Source: Microbacterium aurantiacum
Lineage (GTDB): Bacteria > Actinomycetota > Actinomycetes > Actinomycetales > Microbacteriaceae
Assembly: GCF_021654035.1 (NCBI RefSeq)
Contig: NZ_JAJPDW010000002.1
Coordinates: forward strand, 186,001-250,000
Direction: 5' to 3'
Length of the DNA: 64,000 bases
This document shows positions 57,216-64,000 of the stretch, one piece after another. The translations under genes were made by a program, and so were the position numbers. The notes beneath the pieces were generated by a model. That model was not told the origin of the DNA, did no database searches, and saw only the letters and a list, made by a program, of their open reading frames with translations. Every line of letters begins with the position of its first letter. Positions within the stretch are counted from its first letter, which is position 1.

Positions 57216-58238
57216 TCAGTCAGCATCGTCCGAACCGAGGAGGACGCCGATGGACTGCGCAGCGCAGAGGCCCCATCCGGTGATGACGGCGCGATGGTCG
57301 CTGCCCGCGATCGCGACGGTGCTCCACTCCAGGGGCGTCGCGCCGCGAGAGAAGATGTGGTCGATGGCCGTGAACGCGGGGATCGCCTTCTCTTCCGGCC
57401 AGGTGGGCCACGGGATCGGCCCCGCCGCTTCGGCGCCGGACCGCAGACCCGCAGCCAACCGGCGCAGCGCGGGGTGGGCGAACGAGGCGTTGAAGTCGCC
57501 CGCGACGATGAGCGTCTCATCGGGGGTGTCGCGCACCCAGCCGGCGATGTCGTCCAGGCCGTCGCGCCATGCGTTCGGCTGCCAGACCGGGGGCGGCGGG
57601 TGGACGGCGGCGATCCGGACGTCGCCGGCACCGGGCACGGTCGCGACAGCGCTGACCTGGTCGAACGCGCTCCCGGGGACGTCCTCCTCGTCGGACAGTG
57701 GATAGGCGGAGAGGATCACGCTTCCGCTCGCCGGCCCCGGCGAGACCTCGCGCGAGCGGTGGGGGAGCGCCTCGGCAAGGCCGTGCTCGGTGAGGACCGC
57801 ATCGATCAACGGCTCGCTCGTCTCGAGCAGCACGACGGCGATCGGCTCCGTGTCGCGGATGAGATCGGACAGGGCCGCCGGGTCGGCATCCGCGAACTTC
57901 GCGTTGAACGACAGGATCGTCGCCGACGTGCGGACCTCGCAGCCCGCGCCTGCCCCCGCGTGCACGGGGGTGAGGGTCGGGATGGCGCTGATCACCGCGC
58001 CGAGCACGAAGGCCGCCGCTGCCGTCCACGATCGGAGCACCAGGGAGACGCCGGCGAGCACGAGGAGGCCGACCGCTCCGACCGGAACGAGCGCCTGCGC
58101 CACGGGGATCGCTGCGATTCCGCGGATCTCGAGGTGGGGCAGCACCGCGGCCGCCGCCGAGACCGCGATCGCGAACGTCGCCCAGGCGACCCTGCGCCTG
58201 TCGCGCGGACGCGCAGGACCGGTCTTCGAGTTCTCCAT
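57216..58238 (-). CDS. membrane endonuclease/exonuclease/phosphatase (EEP) domain protein
   Basis: A 340-residue protein with three hydrophobic segments (about 18-88) and then an exported EEP domain from about 100: ATILSFNAKF, VLLETSEPL, GDFNASFAHPALRRL with the catalytic Asp/Asn, IDHIFSRG and the final GSDHRAVI with the catalytic Asp-His. The fold cleaves phosphodiesters in nucleic acids, sphingolipids or inositol phosphates; the target cannot be told. Architecture is common in actinobacteria. Upstream of the lyase on the same strand, 74 bases apart. Confidence 0.88.
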   Translation of the reverse strand: MENSKTGPARPRDRRRVAWATFAIAVSAAAAVLPHLEIRGIAAIPVAQALVPVGAVGLLVLAGVSLVLRSWTAAAAFVLGAVISAIPTLTPVHAGAGAGCEVRTSATILSFNAKFADADPAALSDLIRDTEPIAVVLLETSEPLIDAVLTEHGLAEALPHRSREVSPGPASGSVILSAYPLSDEEDVPGSAFDQVSAVATVPGAGDVRIAAVHPPPPVWQPNAWRDGLDDIAGWVRDTPDETLIVAGDFNASFAHPALRRLAAGLRSGAEAAGPIPWPTWPEEKAIPAFTAIDHIFSRGATPLEWSTVAIAGSDHRAVITGWGLCAAQSIGVLLGSDDAD

Positions 58239-58354
58239 CGCTCGATCGTGTCAAGCCGCTCTCCGCCCCGCGTCGGCAGAGAGGTGTACGTCGGCGAGGG
58301 GGCATCATCCTCGAGACGGATGCCGCGCCCTGTGCGCGTCCGCGCCGCGGCGCC

Positions 58355-58708
58355 TCAGGGCGAGATGTAGACCTTCCGCAGCGTCTCGCGGACCGTCCAG
58401 GTGGTGCGCATCCCCTCGGACAGGCGCACGATGACACCCGGCGCGAGGGTGAGGGGCGCCGGCGCGTCCTCGCCGTCGAAGGTCAGGGTCGCGTCCCCGG
58501 CGAGCACGACGAAGACCTCGTCCGCCTCGACGTCGGTCGAGACGCCGGGGGTGTGCTCCCATACGCCGACGGTGCGGTGCGAGGTCTCGTCGAGGTCGAC
58601 GAAGCGGGTGGTCGGGGTGCCCGAGACGACGAGGTCGGGATCGAGCGGGAAGAACGGGGCCGGCAGGGATGCGGCATCCGTCGCCTGCCCGGGAACGAGC
58701 CGCGTCAC
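58355..58708 (-). CDS. cupin-domain protein (EutQ/DUF861-like)
   Basis: A 117-residue cupin: VGVWEHTPGVSTDVEADEVFVVLAGDATLTF holds the first motif (core EADEVFVVLAGDATL) and LAPGVIVRLSEGMRTTWTV the second. The Trp in TTWTV and the EADE sequence are typical of the DUF861 group found beside amine oxidase genes. Its ATG overlaps the stop codon of the FAD oxidoreductase gene by 4 bases, so it is the last gene of that operon. A role in amine catabolism is inferred from context. Confidence 0.85.
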   Translation of the reverse strand: MTRLVPGQATDAASLPAPFFPLDPDLVVSGTPTTRFVDLDETSHRTVGVWEHTPGVSTDVEADEVFVVLAGDATLTFDGEDAPAPLTLAPGVIVRLSEGMRTTWTVRETLRKVYISP

Positions 58709-60141
58709 GAGTCGAATCCCAGCCCGAGCGCGTCGAGCGTCTTCAGCAGGATGTTGCGGCGCCCGCGATCGTGGTCGGCACGGTCGAGCGACCAGCGCGT
58801 CATGTTGATGCCGACGGCGGCGACCGGCTCGGGCGGGAACGGGAGGGGGCGTTTGCGGACCATCTCCAGCTCGGTGCGCTCGGTCGCCTCACCCTCCAGC
58901 AGATCGAGCATGACGTCGCCCGCGAATCGCGTCGCAGCGACCCCGAGGCCCGTGAACCCTGCGGCGTAGGCGACGCGACCGCCGCGCGCGGTGCCGTAGA
59001 ACGCGCTGAACTGCGTGGACGTGTCGATCGCGCCCGCCCACTTGTGGGTGAAGCGCAGGCCTTCCAACTGCGGGAACGTCGTGAAGAAGTGGCTCGCCAG
59101 ACGCTCGAAGGATGCCGGGCGGTCCTCGTAGCGCTGACGCACCTGCCGGCCGTAGTGGTAGACCGCGTCGTACCCGCCGAAGAGGATGCGGTTGTCGCGA
59201 CTCAGCCGGTAGTAGTGGAACTGGTTCGCCAGGTCGCTGAGACCCTGGCGCGAGCTCCATCCGATCTCGGCGAGTTGCGCGTCGCTGAGCGGCTCGGTCA
59301 TGAGCACGTAGTCGTACACCGGCACCGTCATCAGGCGGTTGCGGCGCAGCAGCGACGGGAAGACGTTCGTGGCGAGCACGACGCGCGGCGCGGTGATGCG
59401 GCCGCGCAGGGTGACGACCTTGAGCCGGTCGCCGTCGTCGTCGAGGGCGTGGACGGGCGACTCCTCGAAGATCTCGACGCCGGCCTCCTCAGCCGCGTGG
59501 GCGAGGCCCGCGGCGAGCTTCCCGGGGTGGACCATCGCCGTGGAGCGCTTTTCCCACACCGCCCCGAGGTAGGTGGGCGAGTTCACCTCGGCGCGGGTCT
59601 GCTGCTCGTCGAGGCGGACGACGCCCTCCTCGCCGCGGGAGGCGGCATCCTCCGCCCATTCGTCGAGCCATTCGAGCTGGTGCGGCTCGATCGCGACGCC
59701 GAGCGAGCCGGTGCGCTCCCAATCGGCGTCGATCTTCAGGCGCGCGATGTCGTCGCCCATCGCGTCGAGGTTCGCCAGCCCCATCTCGTCGAGTCGGTCG
59801 ATCTCGTCCGGCCACCGGGCCAGGCCGTTGTCACGTCCGTGCGTGAGGCTCGCCTCGCAGAATCCGCCGTTCCGACCGGATGCCGCCCAGCCGACCCGCT
59901 TGCCCTCGAGGATCACGACGCGCGCGGACGGGTCGCGTCGCTTCGCGGCGAGCGCCGTCCAGAGTCCGGTGTACCCGGCGCCGATCACGACGAGGTCGGC
60001 CGTGGCCTCGCCGGTGAACGATGCGCGCGGACGGGAGGCGGGGAGGTCGTCGAGCCAGAAGACGCTCTGCCGGGTTCCGGCGAGCGCGTGCGCGATGACG
60101 CGGGGAGCGGGCGGGGTTCGTTCGAAGACCGTGGTGCCCAC
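58705..60141 (-). CDS. FAD-dependent oxidoreductase (gamma-glutamylputrescine oxidase-like)
   Basis: A 478-residue DAO-family flavoenzyme. The FAD fold DLVVIGAGYTGLWTALAAKR begins near residue 49; RVGWAASGRNGGFCEASL follows, and AYAAGFTGLGVAATRFAG near the end closes the FAD site. This resembles PuuB, which oxidises gamma-glutamylputrescine, and other secondary amine oxidases. I choose the GTG at 60141 (GTTVFERTP), with AAAGGG 8 bases upstream. Together with polyamine-type transporter genes and a cupin it suggests oxidation of polyamines; the substrate is not proven. Confidence 0.88.
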   Translation of the reverse strand: MGTTVFERTPPAPRVIAHALAGTRQSVFWLDDLPASRPRASFTGEATADLVVIGAGYTGLWTALAAKRRDPSARVVILEGKRVGWAASGRNGGFCEASLTHGRDNGLARWPDEIDRLDEMGLANLDAMGDDIARLKIDADWERTGSLGVAIEPHQLEWLDEWAEDAASRGEEGVVRLDEQQTRAEVNSPTYLGAVWEKRSTAMVHPGKLAAGLAHAAEEAGVEIFEESPVHALDDDGDRLKVVTLRGRITAPRVVLATNVFPSLLRRNRLMTVPVYDYVLMTEPLSDAQLAEIGWSSRQGLSDLANQFHYYRLSRDNRILFGGYDAVYHYGRQVRQRYEDRPASFERLASHFFTTFPQLEGLRFTHKWAGAIDTSTQFSAFYGTARGGRVAYAAGFTGLGVAATRFAGDVMLDLLEGEATERTELEMVRKRPLPFPPEPVAAVGINMTRWSLDRADHDRGRRNILLKTLDALGLGFDS

Positions 60142-60253
60142 GGGTATCACCCTTTCTCGGGTTCTGAGTGCTTCCATCCTGATCGCTCGGCGGCGGTCGT
60201 GCGCCGTCGTCCCGTCGCGACAATCGGTGCCCGTCGGACGGGTCGTCCGAGCC

Positions 60254-61909
60254 TCACGCGTCGTCGGCGGCGTAGACCCGCTCGCCCTCGACGAAGGTCT
60301 GGAGCACGCGGGTCGCCCCGATGAGGTCGGCGGGCCCGGCGAAGGGGTCGCGGTCGAGCAACGCGAGATCCGCGTATTTGCCCACCTCGATCGTGCCGGT
60401 GTCGGCCTCGAGGTGGTTCACCCACGCCGACCCGGCGGTGTACGCCGCGAGGGAGGTCGCGAGGTCGATCGCCTGCTCGGGGAGGAACGCGTCGTACTCG
60501 CCCTCCTCGTGACCGGGGGCCGCCTTGCGATTCACGGCGGTGTGGATCGCGGCCATCGGGTCGGGGGACGACACCGACCAGTCGCTCCCCGCGGCGAGGA
60601 CGGCGCCCGAACGCAGCAGATCGCCGAACGGGTACTGCCACGCGCTCCGCGGCTCGCCGAGGAAAGGCAGGGTGAGGTCGACCATCTGCGGCTCGTACGT
60701 CGCCCACAGGGACTGCATGTTCGCCGCCACGCCGAGCTCGCGGAAGCGCGGGATGTCGTCGGGATGGACCACCTGGATGTGCGCGATGTGGTGCCGGTTG
60801 TCGCGGCGTCCGTTCTTCTCCACGGCCCGGGCGACGGCATCCAGGCACTCGCGGACGGCGCGGTCGCCGATCGCGTGGAAGTGCACCTGGAACCCGTCGG
60901 CGTCGAGCAGCGGAACGGCCCGGGACAGGATCTCCGGGTCGACGAACGAGATGCCGGAGTTGTCCGTCGGATGCCCGTGCCCGTCGCCGTACGGCTCCAG
61001 CATCGACGCGGTGAAGTTCTCGGCGACGCCGTCCTGCATGATCTTGATGCTCGTCGCGGCGAAGCGTCCGCCGCGGTAGCGCTCGCGACGCTCCTGCAGG
61101 ATCGGGATCTGCTCCAGCCCCGCCGACCGGTCCCACCACAGGGCGCCGACCACCCGGGCGGTGAGCGTGCCCTCCGCCGCGGCGCGGAGATACGCCGGCC
61201 CAGGATCTCCGGCGTCGCCGTAGGGGCCGACGATGGCGTCCTGCCACGCGGTGATGCCGAACGAATGCAGGTACCGCTGACCGACGAGGAGGGCCTCCGT
61301 CATCCGTTCCAGCGGCTCTTCCGGGAGGAGCCGGTTCACCAGCGCCATCGCCCCTTCGTGGAGCGTGCCGCTCGGGGTGCCGTCCGGGTTCCGCTCGATG
61401 CGCCCGTCCGCGGGGTCGGGGGTGTCGCGGTCGATCCCCGCGGCCCGGAGCGCGGCGGAGTTCACCCACGCGCCGTGCCCGTCACGGTTCGGGAAGAACG
61501 CCGGGCGGTCGCCGGTCACGGCATCCAGCGCCTCCGCCCTGGGGGTCCCACCGGGGAACGCCGACATCTGCCAGCCGCCGCCGAGGATCCACTCGTCGTC
61601 GGGATGCGCGGCGACGTAACGGCCGATCGCGTCGAGGTACTGCGGCGCGTCGCCGTACTCGGCCAGGTCGCACCGCAGCATGTCCAGCCCGCCCCAGACG
61701 GGGTGGACATGCGCGTCCTGGAATCCGGGGACGAGGAGGCGACCGCCGAGGTCGACCACCTCCGTCCGCGGACCGATGAGGTCGCGGACCTCGTCGCCCC
61801 CGACGGCGACGATCCGCCCGCCCGACACCGCGACGGCGTGCGCGCGCGAGCGCACCGTGTCGGCGGTGAAGACCGGACCCCCGTGGAGGACGAGATCGGC
61901 GTGGTGCAT
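60254..61909 (-). CDS. amidohydrolase family protein (YtcJ-like)
   Basis: A 551-residue metal-dependent hydrolase. The first metal motif is in LLVPGFQDAHVHPVWGG (59-75), IKIMQDGVAENFTASML holds the bridging region, FHAIGDRAVRECLDAV and HIAHIQVV supply further His ligands, and AAGSDWSVSSPDP the Asp. This pattern is that of the YtcJ group, whose members hydrolyse amides; exact substrates are rarely known. It lies between amine oxidase and polyamine-type permease genes on the same strand, so it may process an amide precursor of the transported amine. Confidence 0.88.
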   Translation of the reverse strand: MHHADLVLHGGPVFTADTVRSRAHAVAVSGGRIVAVGGDEVRDLIGPRTEVVDLGGRLLVPGFQDAHVHPVWGGLDMLRCDLAEYGDAPQYLDAIGRYVAAHPDDEWILGGGWQMSAFPGGTPRAEALDAVTGDRPAFFPNRDGHGAWVNSAALRAAGIDRDTPDPADGRIERNPDGTPSGTLHEGAMALVNRLLPEEPLERMTEALLVGQRYLHSFGITAWQDAIVGPYGDAGDPGPAYLRAAAEGTLTARVVGALWWDRSAGLEQIPILQERRERYRGGRFAATSIKIMQDGVAENFTASMLEPYGDGHGHPTDNSGISFVDPEILSRAVPLLDADGFQVHFHAIGDRAVRECLDAVARAVEKNGRRDNRHHIAHIQVVHPDDIPRFRELGVAANMQSLWATYEPQMVDLTLPFLGEPRSAWQYPFGDLLRSGAVLAAGSDWSVSSPDPMAAIHTAVNRKAAPGHEEGEYDAFLPEQAIDLATSLAAYTAGSAWVNHLEADTGTIEVGKYADLALLDRDPFAGPADLIGATRVLQTFVEGERVYAADDA

Positions 61910-61948
61910 CGGGTTCCTCCGCGGGTGGCTGTCGGCGTGCGGGCGGGC

Positions 61949-62854
61949 TCAGCCGCCGGTCATGGTGCGGGCGATCTGCGTCGCCGAGTCGCCGGCGCGC
62001 CGCAGGACCAGGGCGACGACGGCGAGGGCGACCAGGGTCAGCAGCAGCATGATCGTCGACACCGCCGCGATCTCGGGACGCAGGCCCGAGCGCAGGGCGC
62101 TCAGGACGTACACCGGCCACGGCGTCGTGCCGGAGACCTGCACGAACGCGGCGATGATCGTGTTGTCGAGGCTCAGCGTGAACGCCAGGAGGAACCCGGC
62201 GAGGACGGCGGGCATCGCGAGCGGCAGCGTGACGCGGCGGAACGTCGTGAAGGGCGTCGCGTAGAGGTCGCCGGAGGCCTCCTCGAGGTTCGCGTCCTGG
62301 CCCACCAGGCGCGCCCGCACGATGTACGACACCACCGCGGTGGCGAACAGCGACGAACCCACCGACAGGCGCACGATGCCGTCGTTGAACATCGCGATCC
62401 CGGCATCCTGTCCGAGGAAGACGAACCACGGCAGCAGGGCGACCGCGTCCACGATCTCGGGTGTCACCGACACGAGCAGCAGCAGCGCCAAGAACCACCA
62501 CACCCACTTGCCCGGGTAGCGCGACATCGCGATGCCGGCGAGCGTTCCGAGCACCGTGGCGATGATCGCCGCGATGAACGCCGTGACTATCGACACGCGC
62601 ACCGCGTTCTGGATCTGGGGCTTCTCGAAGATCGTGAGGAAGGCGTCGAACCCGAACCCGCCCCACGACACCAGCAGCCGGCCGGTGTTGAACGAGTAGA
62701 TGACGATGACGATGATCGGCGCGAACAGGAAGAGCATCACGAGGATGCCCCAGACCCGCAGGGCGATGTCCGACCCGGTCATGCGGGTGCGGCTGCGGCG
62801 GCCGCGCGCGGTCGACTGCGCGCGGAGCATCGTCTCGGTGGTCGTCTGCGTCAT
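61949..62854 (-). CDS. polyamine-type ABC transporter permease (PotC-like)
   Basis: A 301-residue membrane subunit with six predicted spans and a 25-residue basic N-terminus. The EAA loop is LEEASGDLYATPFTTFRRVT near residue 195, followed by LPLAMPAV. It is the PotC/PotI half of a spermidine/putrescine importer. Its start overlaps the PotB-like stop codon by 4 bases. No ATPase gene (potA) lies in the window; it may be past the right edge. Confidence 0.9.
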   Translation of the reverse strand: MTQTTTETMLRAQSTARGRRSRTRMTGSDIALRVWGILVMLFLFAPIIVIVIYSFNTGRLLVSWGGFGFDAFLTIFEKPQIQNAVRVSIVTAFIAAIIATVLGTLAGIAMSRYPGKWVWWFLALLLLVSVTPEIVDAVALLPWFVFLGQDAGIAMFNDGIVRLSVGSSLFATAVVSYIVRARLVGQDANLEEASGDLYATPFTTFRRVTLPLAMPAVLAGFLLAFTLSLDNTIIAAFVQVSGTTPWPVYVLSALRSGLRPEIAAVSTIMLLLTLVALAVVALVLRRAGDSATQIARTMTGG

Positions 62855-63795
62855 GACCGCACCTCCTCGCGGACGGGCTGGGCGGGAGCGGCGGGCGGTG
62901 CCTGCTCGGGCTCTGCTCCGAGCACCAGGCGGTTGCGGCTGCGGAACGGCATGCTCACGAGCCAGATGAGGGCGGCGGCGACACCGATGGTGAGGGTGAT
63001 GATGAGCATCAGAAGGACGGCCATGGCCGATCCGAGCGCCCAGTTCTGCGCGGTCTGGAACTGACTCGCCACGAGCTGGCCGACCATGTTCCCGCGGGCT
63101 CCGCCGAGGACCGTAGCGGTGATGTAGTCGCCCATGAGGGGGATGAACACCAGCAGCACGCCGGCGATGATGCCCGGCTGCGACAGCGGCAACGTCACCC
63201 GGAGGAAGGTCATGACCTTGCCCGCCCCCAGGTCCTTGGACGCTTCACGCAGGGCCGGACCGACACGGTCGAACGCGACGAACAGCGGCAGGATCATCAA
63301 CGGCAGGTAGTTGTAGACCACGCCGATGAGCACGGCGGTACGGGTGTAGAGCAGGGCCAGCGGCCCGTCGATGATGCCGACGCTCTGCAGGATCTGCGAC
63401 ATCCAGCCCTCGGGAGCGAGGATCACCTGCCAGCCGATCGTGCGGACCAGGAAGTTCGTCCAGAACGGCACCAGGACCAGCGCGATCAAGAGGCCGCGCC
63501 GCGCGGGGTTGACCTTGAACGCCATCCAGTACGCCACCGGCATCCCGATCGCGAAGCAGAGGATCGTGCCCAGGATGCCGACCCAGAGGGTGTTGGTGAA
63601 CGTCGCGAAGAAGGTCGGCGAGAGCGCTTCGACGTACCGGTCGAACGAGAGGATGTCGTTCGCGTGGGTGCCGAAGACGCCGGGCTTGTAGCCGAAGCTG
63701 AACCAGATCACCATCCCCACGGGGGCGACGAAGAACAGCAGCAGCCACGCCCACGCCGGGACGGCGAGCGCGGCGCCGGTCGGTCGACTACGCAC
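62851..63795 (-). CDS. polyamine-type ABC transporter permease (PotB-like)
   Basis: A 314-residue membrane subunit with six predicted spans. The EAA loop is ALREASKDLGAGKVMTFLRV near residue 190, followed by TLPLSQPGI; PLMGDYITATVLGG is typical of PotB/PotH. Starts with a GTG at 63795 that overlaps the binding-protein stop codon by 8 bases. Its C-terminal tail is Pro/Ala/Glu-rich (EPEQAPPAAPAQP). Imports the polyamine or related amine bound by the next protein. Confidence 0.9.
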   Translation of the reverse strand: MRSRPTGAALAVPAWAWLLLFFVAPVGMVIWFSFGYKPGVFGTHANDILSFDRYVEALSPTFFATFTNTLWVGILGTILCFAIGMPVAYWMAFKVNPARRGLLIALVLVPFWTNFLVRTIGWQVILAPEGWMSQILQSVGIIDGPLALLYTRTAVLIGVVYNYLPLMILPLFVAFDRVGPALREASKDLGAGKVMTFLRVTLPLSQPGIIAGVLLVFIPLMGDYITATVLGGARGNMVGQLVASQFQTAQNWALGSAMAVLLMLIITLTIGVAAALIWLVSMPFRSRNRLVLGAEPEQAPPAAPAQPVREEVRS

Positions 63796-64000
63796 CCGCG
63801 GCGGCCTTCACTTCGTTCCAGATCTCGACGCGCGTAGTCTGGGAGTCGTTCAGCACCTGCTCCCGCATCGTGTCGAGCTGCTCGGGAGTGAAGAAGATGA
63901 TGTCGGTGTACTCGAGCCCGGCGTCGATCGCCTCGGTCTCCATGTCCTTCCCGCCCACGTGGTAGCCGATGTAGTCGAGGTTCAGGAAGAGGTTCTCCGG
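63788..64000 (-). CDS. polyamine-binding protein of ABC importer (C-terminal part)
   Basis: The last 70 codons of a gene that runs off the right edge; stop TAG at 63790-63788. The sequence reads PENLFLNLDYIGYHVGG, then METEAIDAGLEYTDIIFF, and ends TRVEIWNEVKAAAGA. NLDYIGY plus the final (V/L)EIWNEVK is typical of PotD/PotF-type spermidine/putrescine-binding proteins. It heads the permease genes and would capture the amine outside the membrane. The N-terminus and any lipobox are not visible. Confidence 0.82.
   Translation of the reverse strand, partial: PENLFLNLDYIGYHVGGKDMETEAIDAGLEYTDIIFFTPEQLDTMREQVLNDSQTTRVEIWNEVKAAAGA

Noticed and set aside
59573..63064. Very long plus-strand open frame opposite the oxidase, amidohydrolase and permease genes
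   Set aside because: The product is low-complexity Arg/His/Asp-rich; the minus strand has recognisable enzyme and transporter motifs.

Overview
The window looks like chromosomal DNA of a high-GC actinobacterium, most likely Microbacterium or a close Microbacteriaceae relative. The signs are GC near 70 percent, actinobacterial gene families throughout, many genes whose start codon lies 6-8 bases after a -10 hexamer (leaderless mRNAs), and a very frequent heptamer GGATGCC/GGCATCC. I saw no rRNA, tRNA, CRISPR array, phage or intact insertion sequence. Both edges cut genes: an FMN monooxygenase on the left and a polyamine-binding protein on the right.

Layout. 0-6 kb: a flavin monooxygenase (NtaA/SnaA/DszA type) divergent from a PatB/MalY-type C-S lyase, a flavin reductase with a DksA-like zinc protein, a DrrAB-like ABC exporter and an MsuE-like FMN reductase; this mix hints at organosulfur use. 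6-11 kb: a Tat-exported dioxygenase-like lipoprotein, then small acidic or conserved proteins, an SRPBCC protein and a zinc alcohol dehydrogenase, several sharing an upstream CAACCCCCT-type motif. 11-13.6 kb: a transsulfuration operon (cystathionine beta-synthase-like plus cystathionine gamma-synthase) preceded by a leaderless 11-codon ORF with four Cys codons, a probable cysteine attenuator. 13.7-18.8 kb: an SLC13 permease, a dehydrogenase with an extra N-terminal domain, two more paralogues of the small family seen at 10 kb, and a class III aminotransferase.

18.9-34.5 kb is a xylan locus: GH3 glycosidase, a three-gene sugar ABC importer without its own ATPase, LacI and ROK regulators, a wall-anchored multidomain GH10 xylanase, a second LacI regulator, and xylA-xylB. 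Operator-like palindromes lie in front of the importer, the xylanase and xylA. 34.5-39.6 kb: a coiled-coil protein, a small (p)ppGpp synthetase, a cation/proton antiporter, a TspO-like protein and a glutamine amidotransferase. 39.7-44.9 kb is the most intriguing block: an ECF-like sigma factor, a 155-residue protein, a cytoplasmic subtilisin with five PYGKTN repeats, and a TPR-CHAT protease. It looks like a regulated intracellular protease pair of unknown role.

45-46 kb is a 1-kb non-coding array of about 80-bp elements bounded by the inverted repeat CCGAACTCCTC/GAGGAGTTCGG; two more copies lie at 11 kb. 46-58 kb: a LysR effector domain lacking its HTH, a DUF1304 protein, a nuclease, a hexapeptide-repeat protein, an aminotransferase and methylmalonate-semialdehyde dehydrogenase divergent from a PucR regulator, TetR and WYL regulators with divergent targets, a dihydrodipicolinate-synthase-like lyase followed by a gene split by an amber codon, and a membrane EEP hydrolase. 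58.3-64 kb: an apparent polyamine/amine catabolic and uptake cluster on the minus strand (cupin, FAD amine oxidase, amidohydrolase, PotC/PotB permeases, binding protein).
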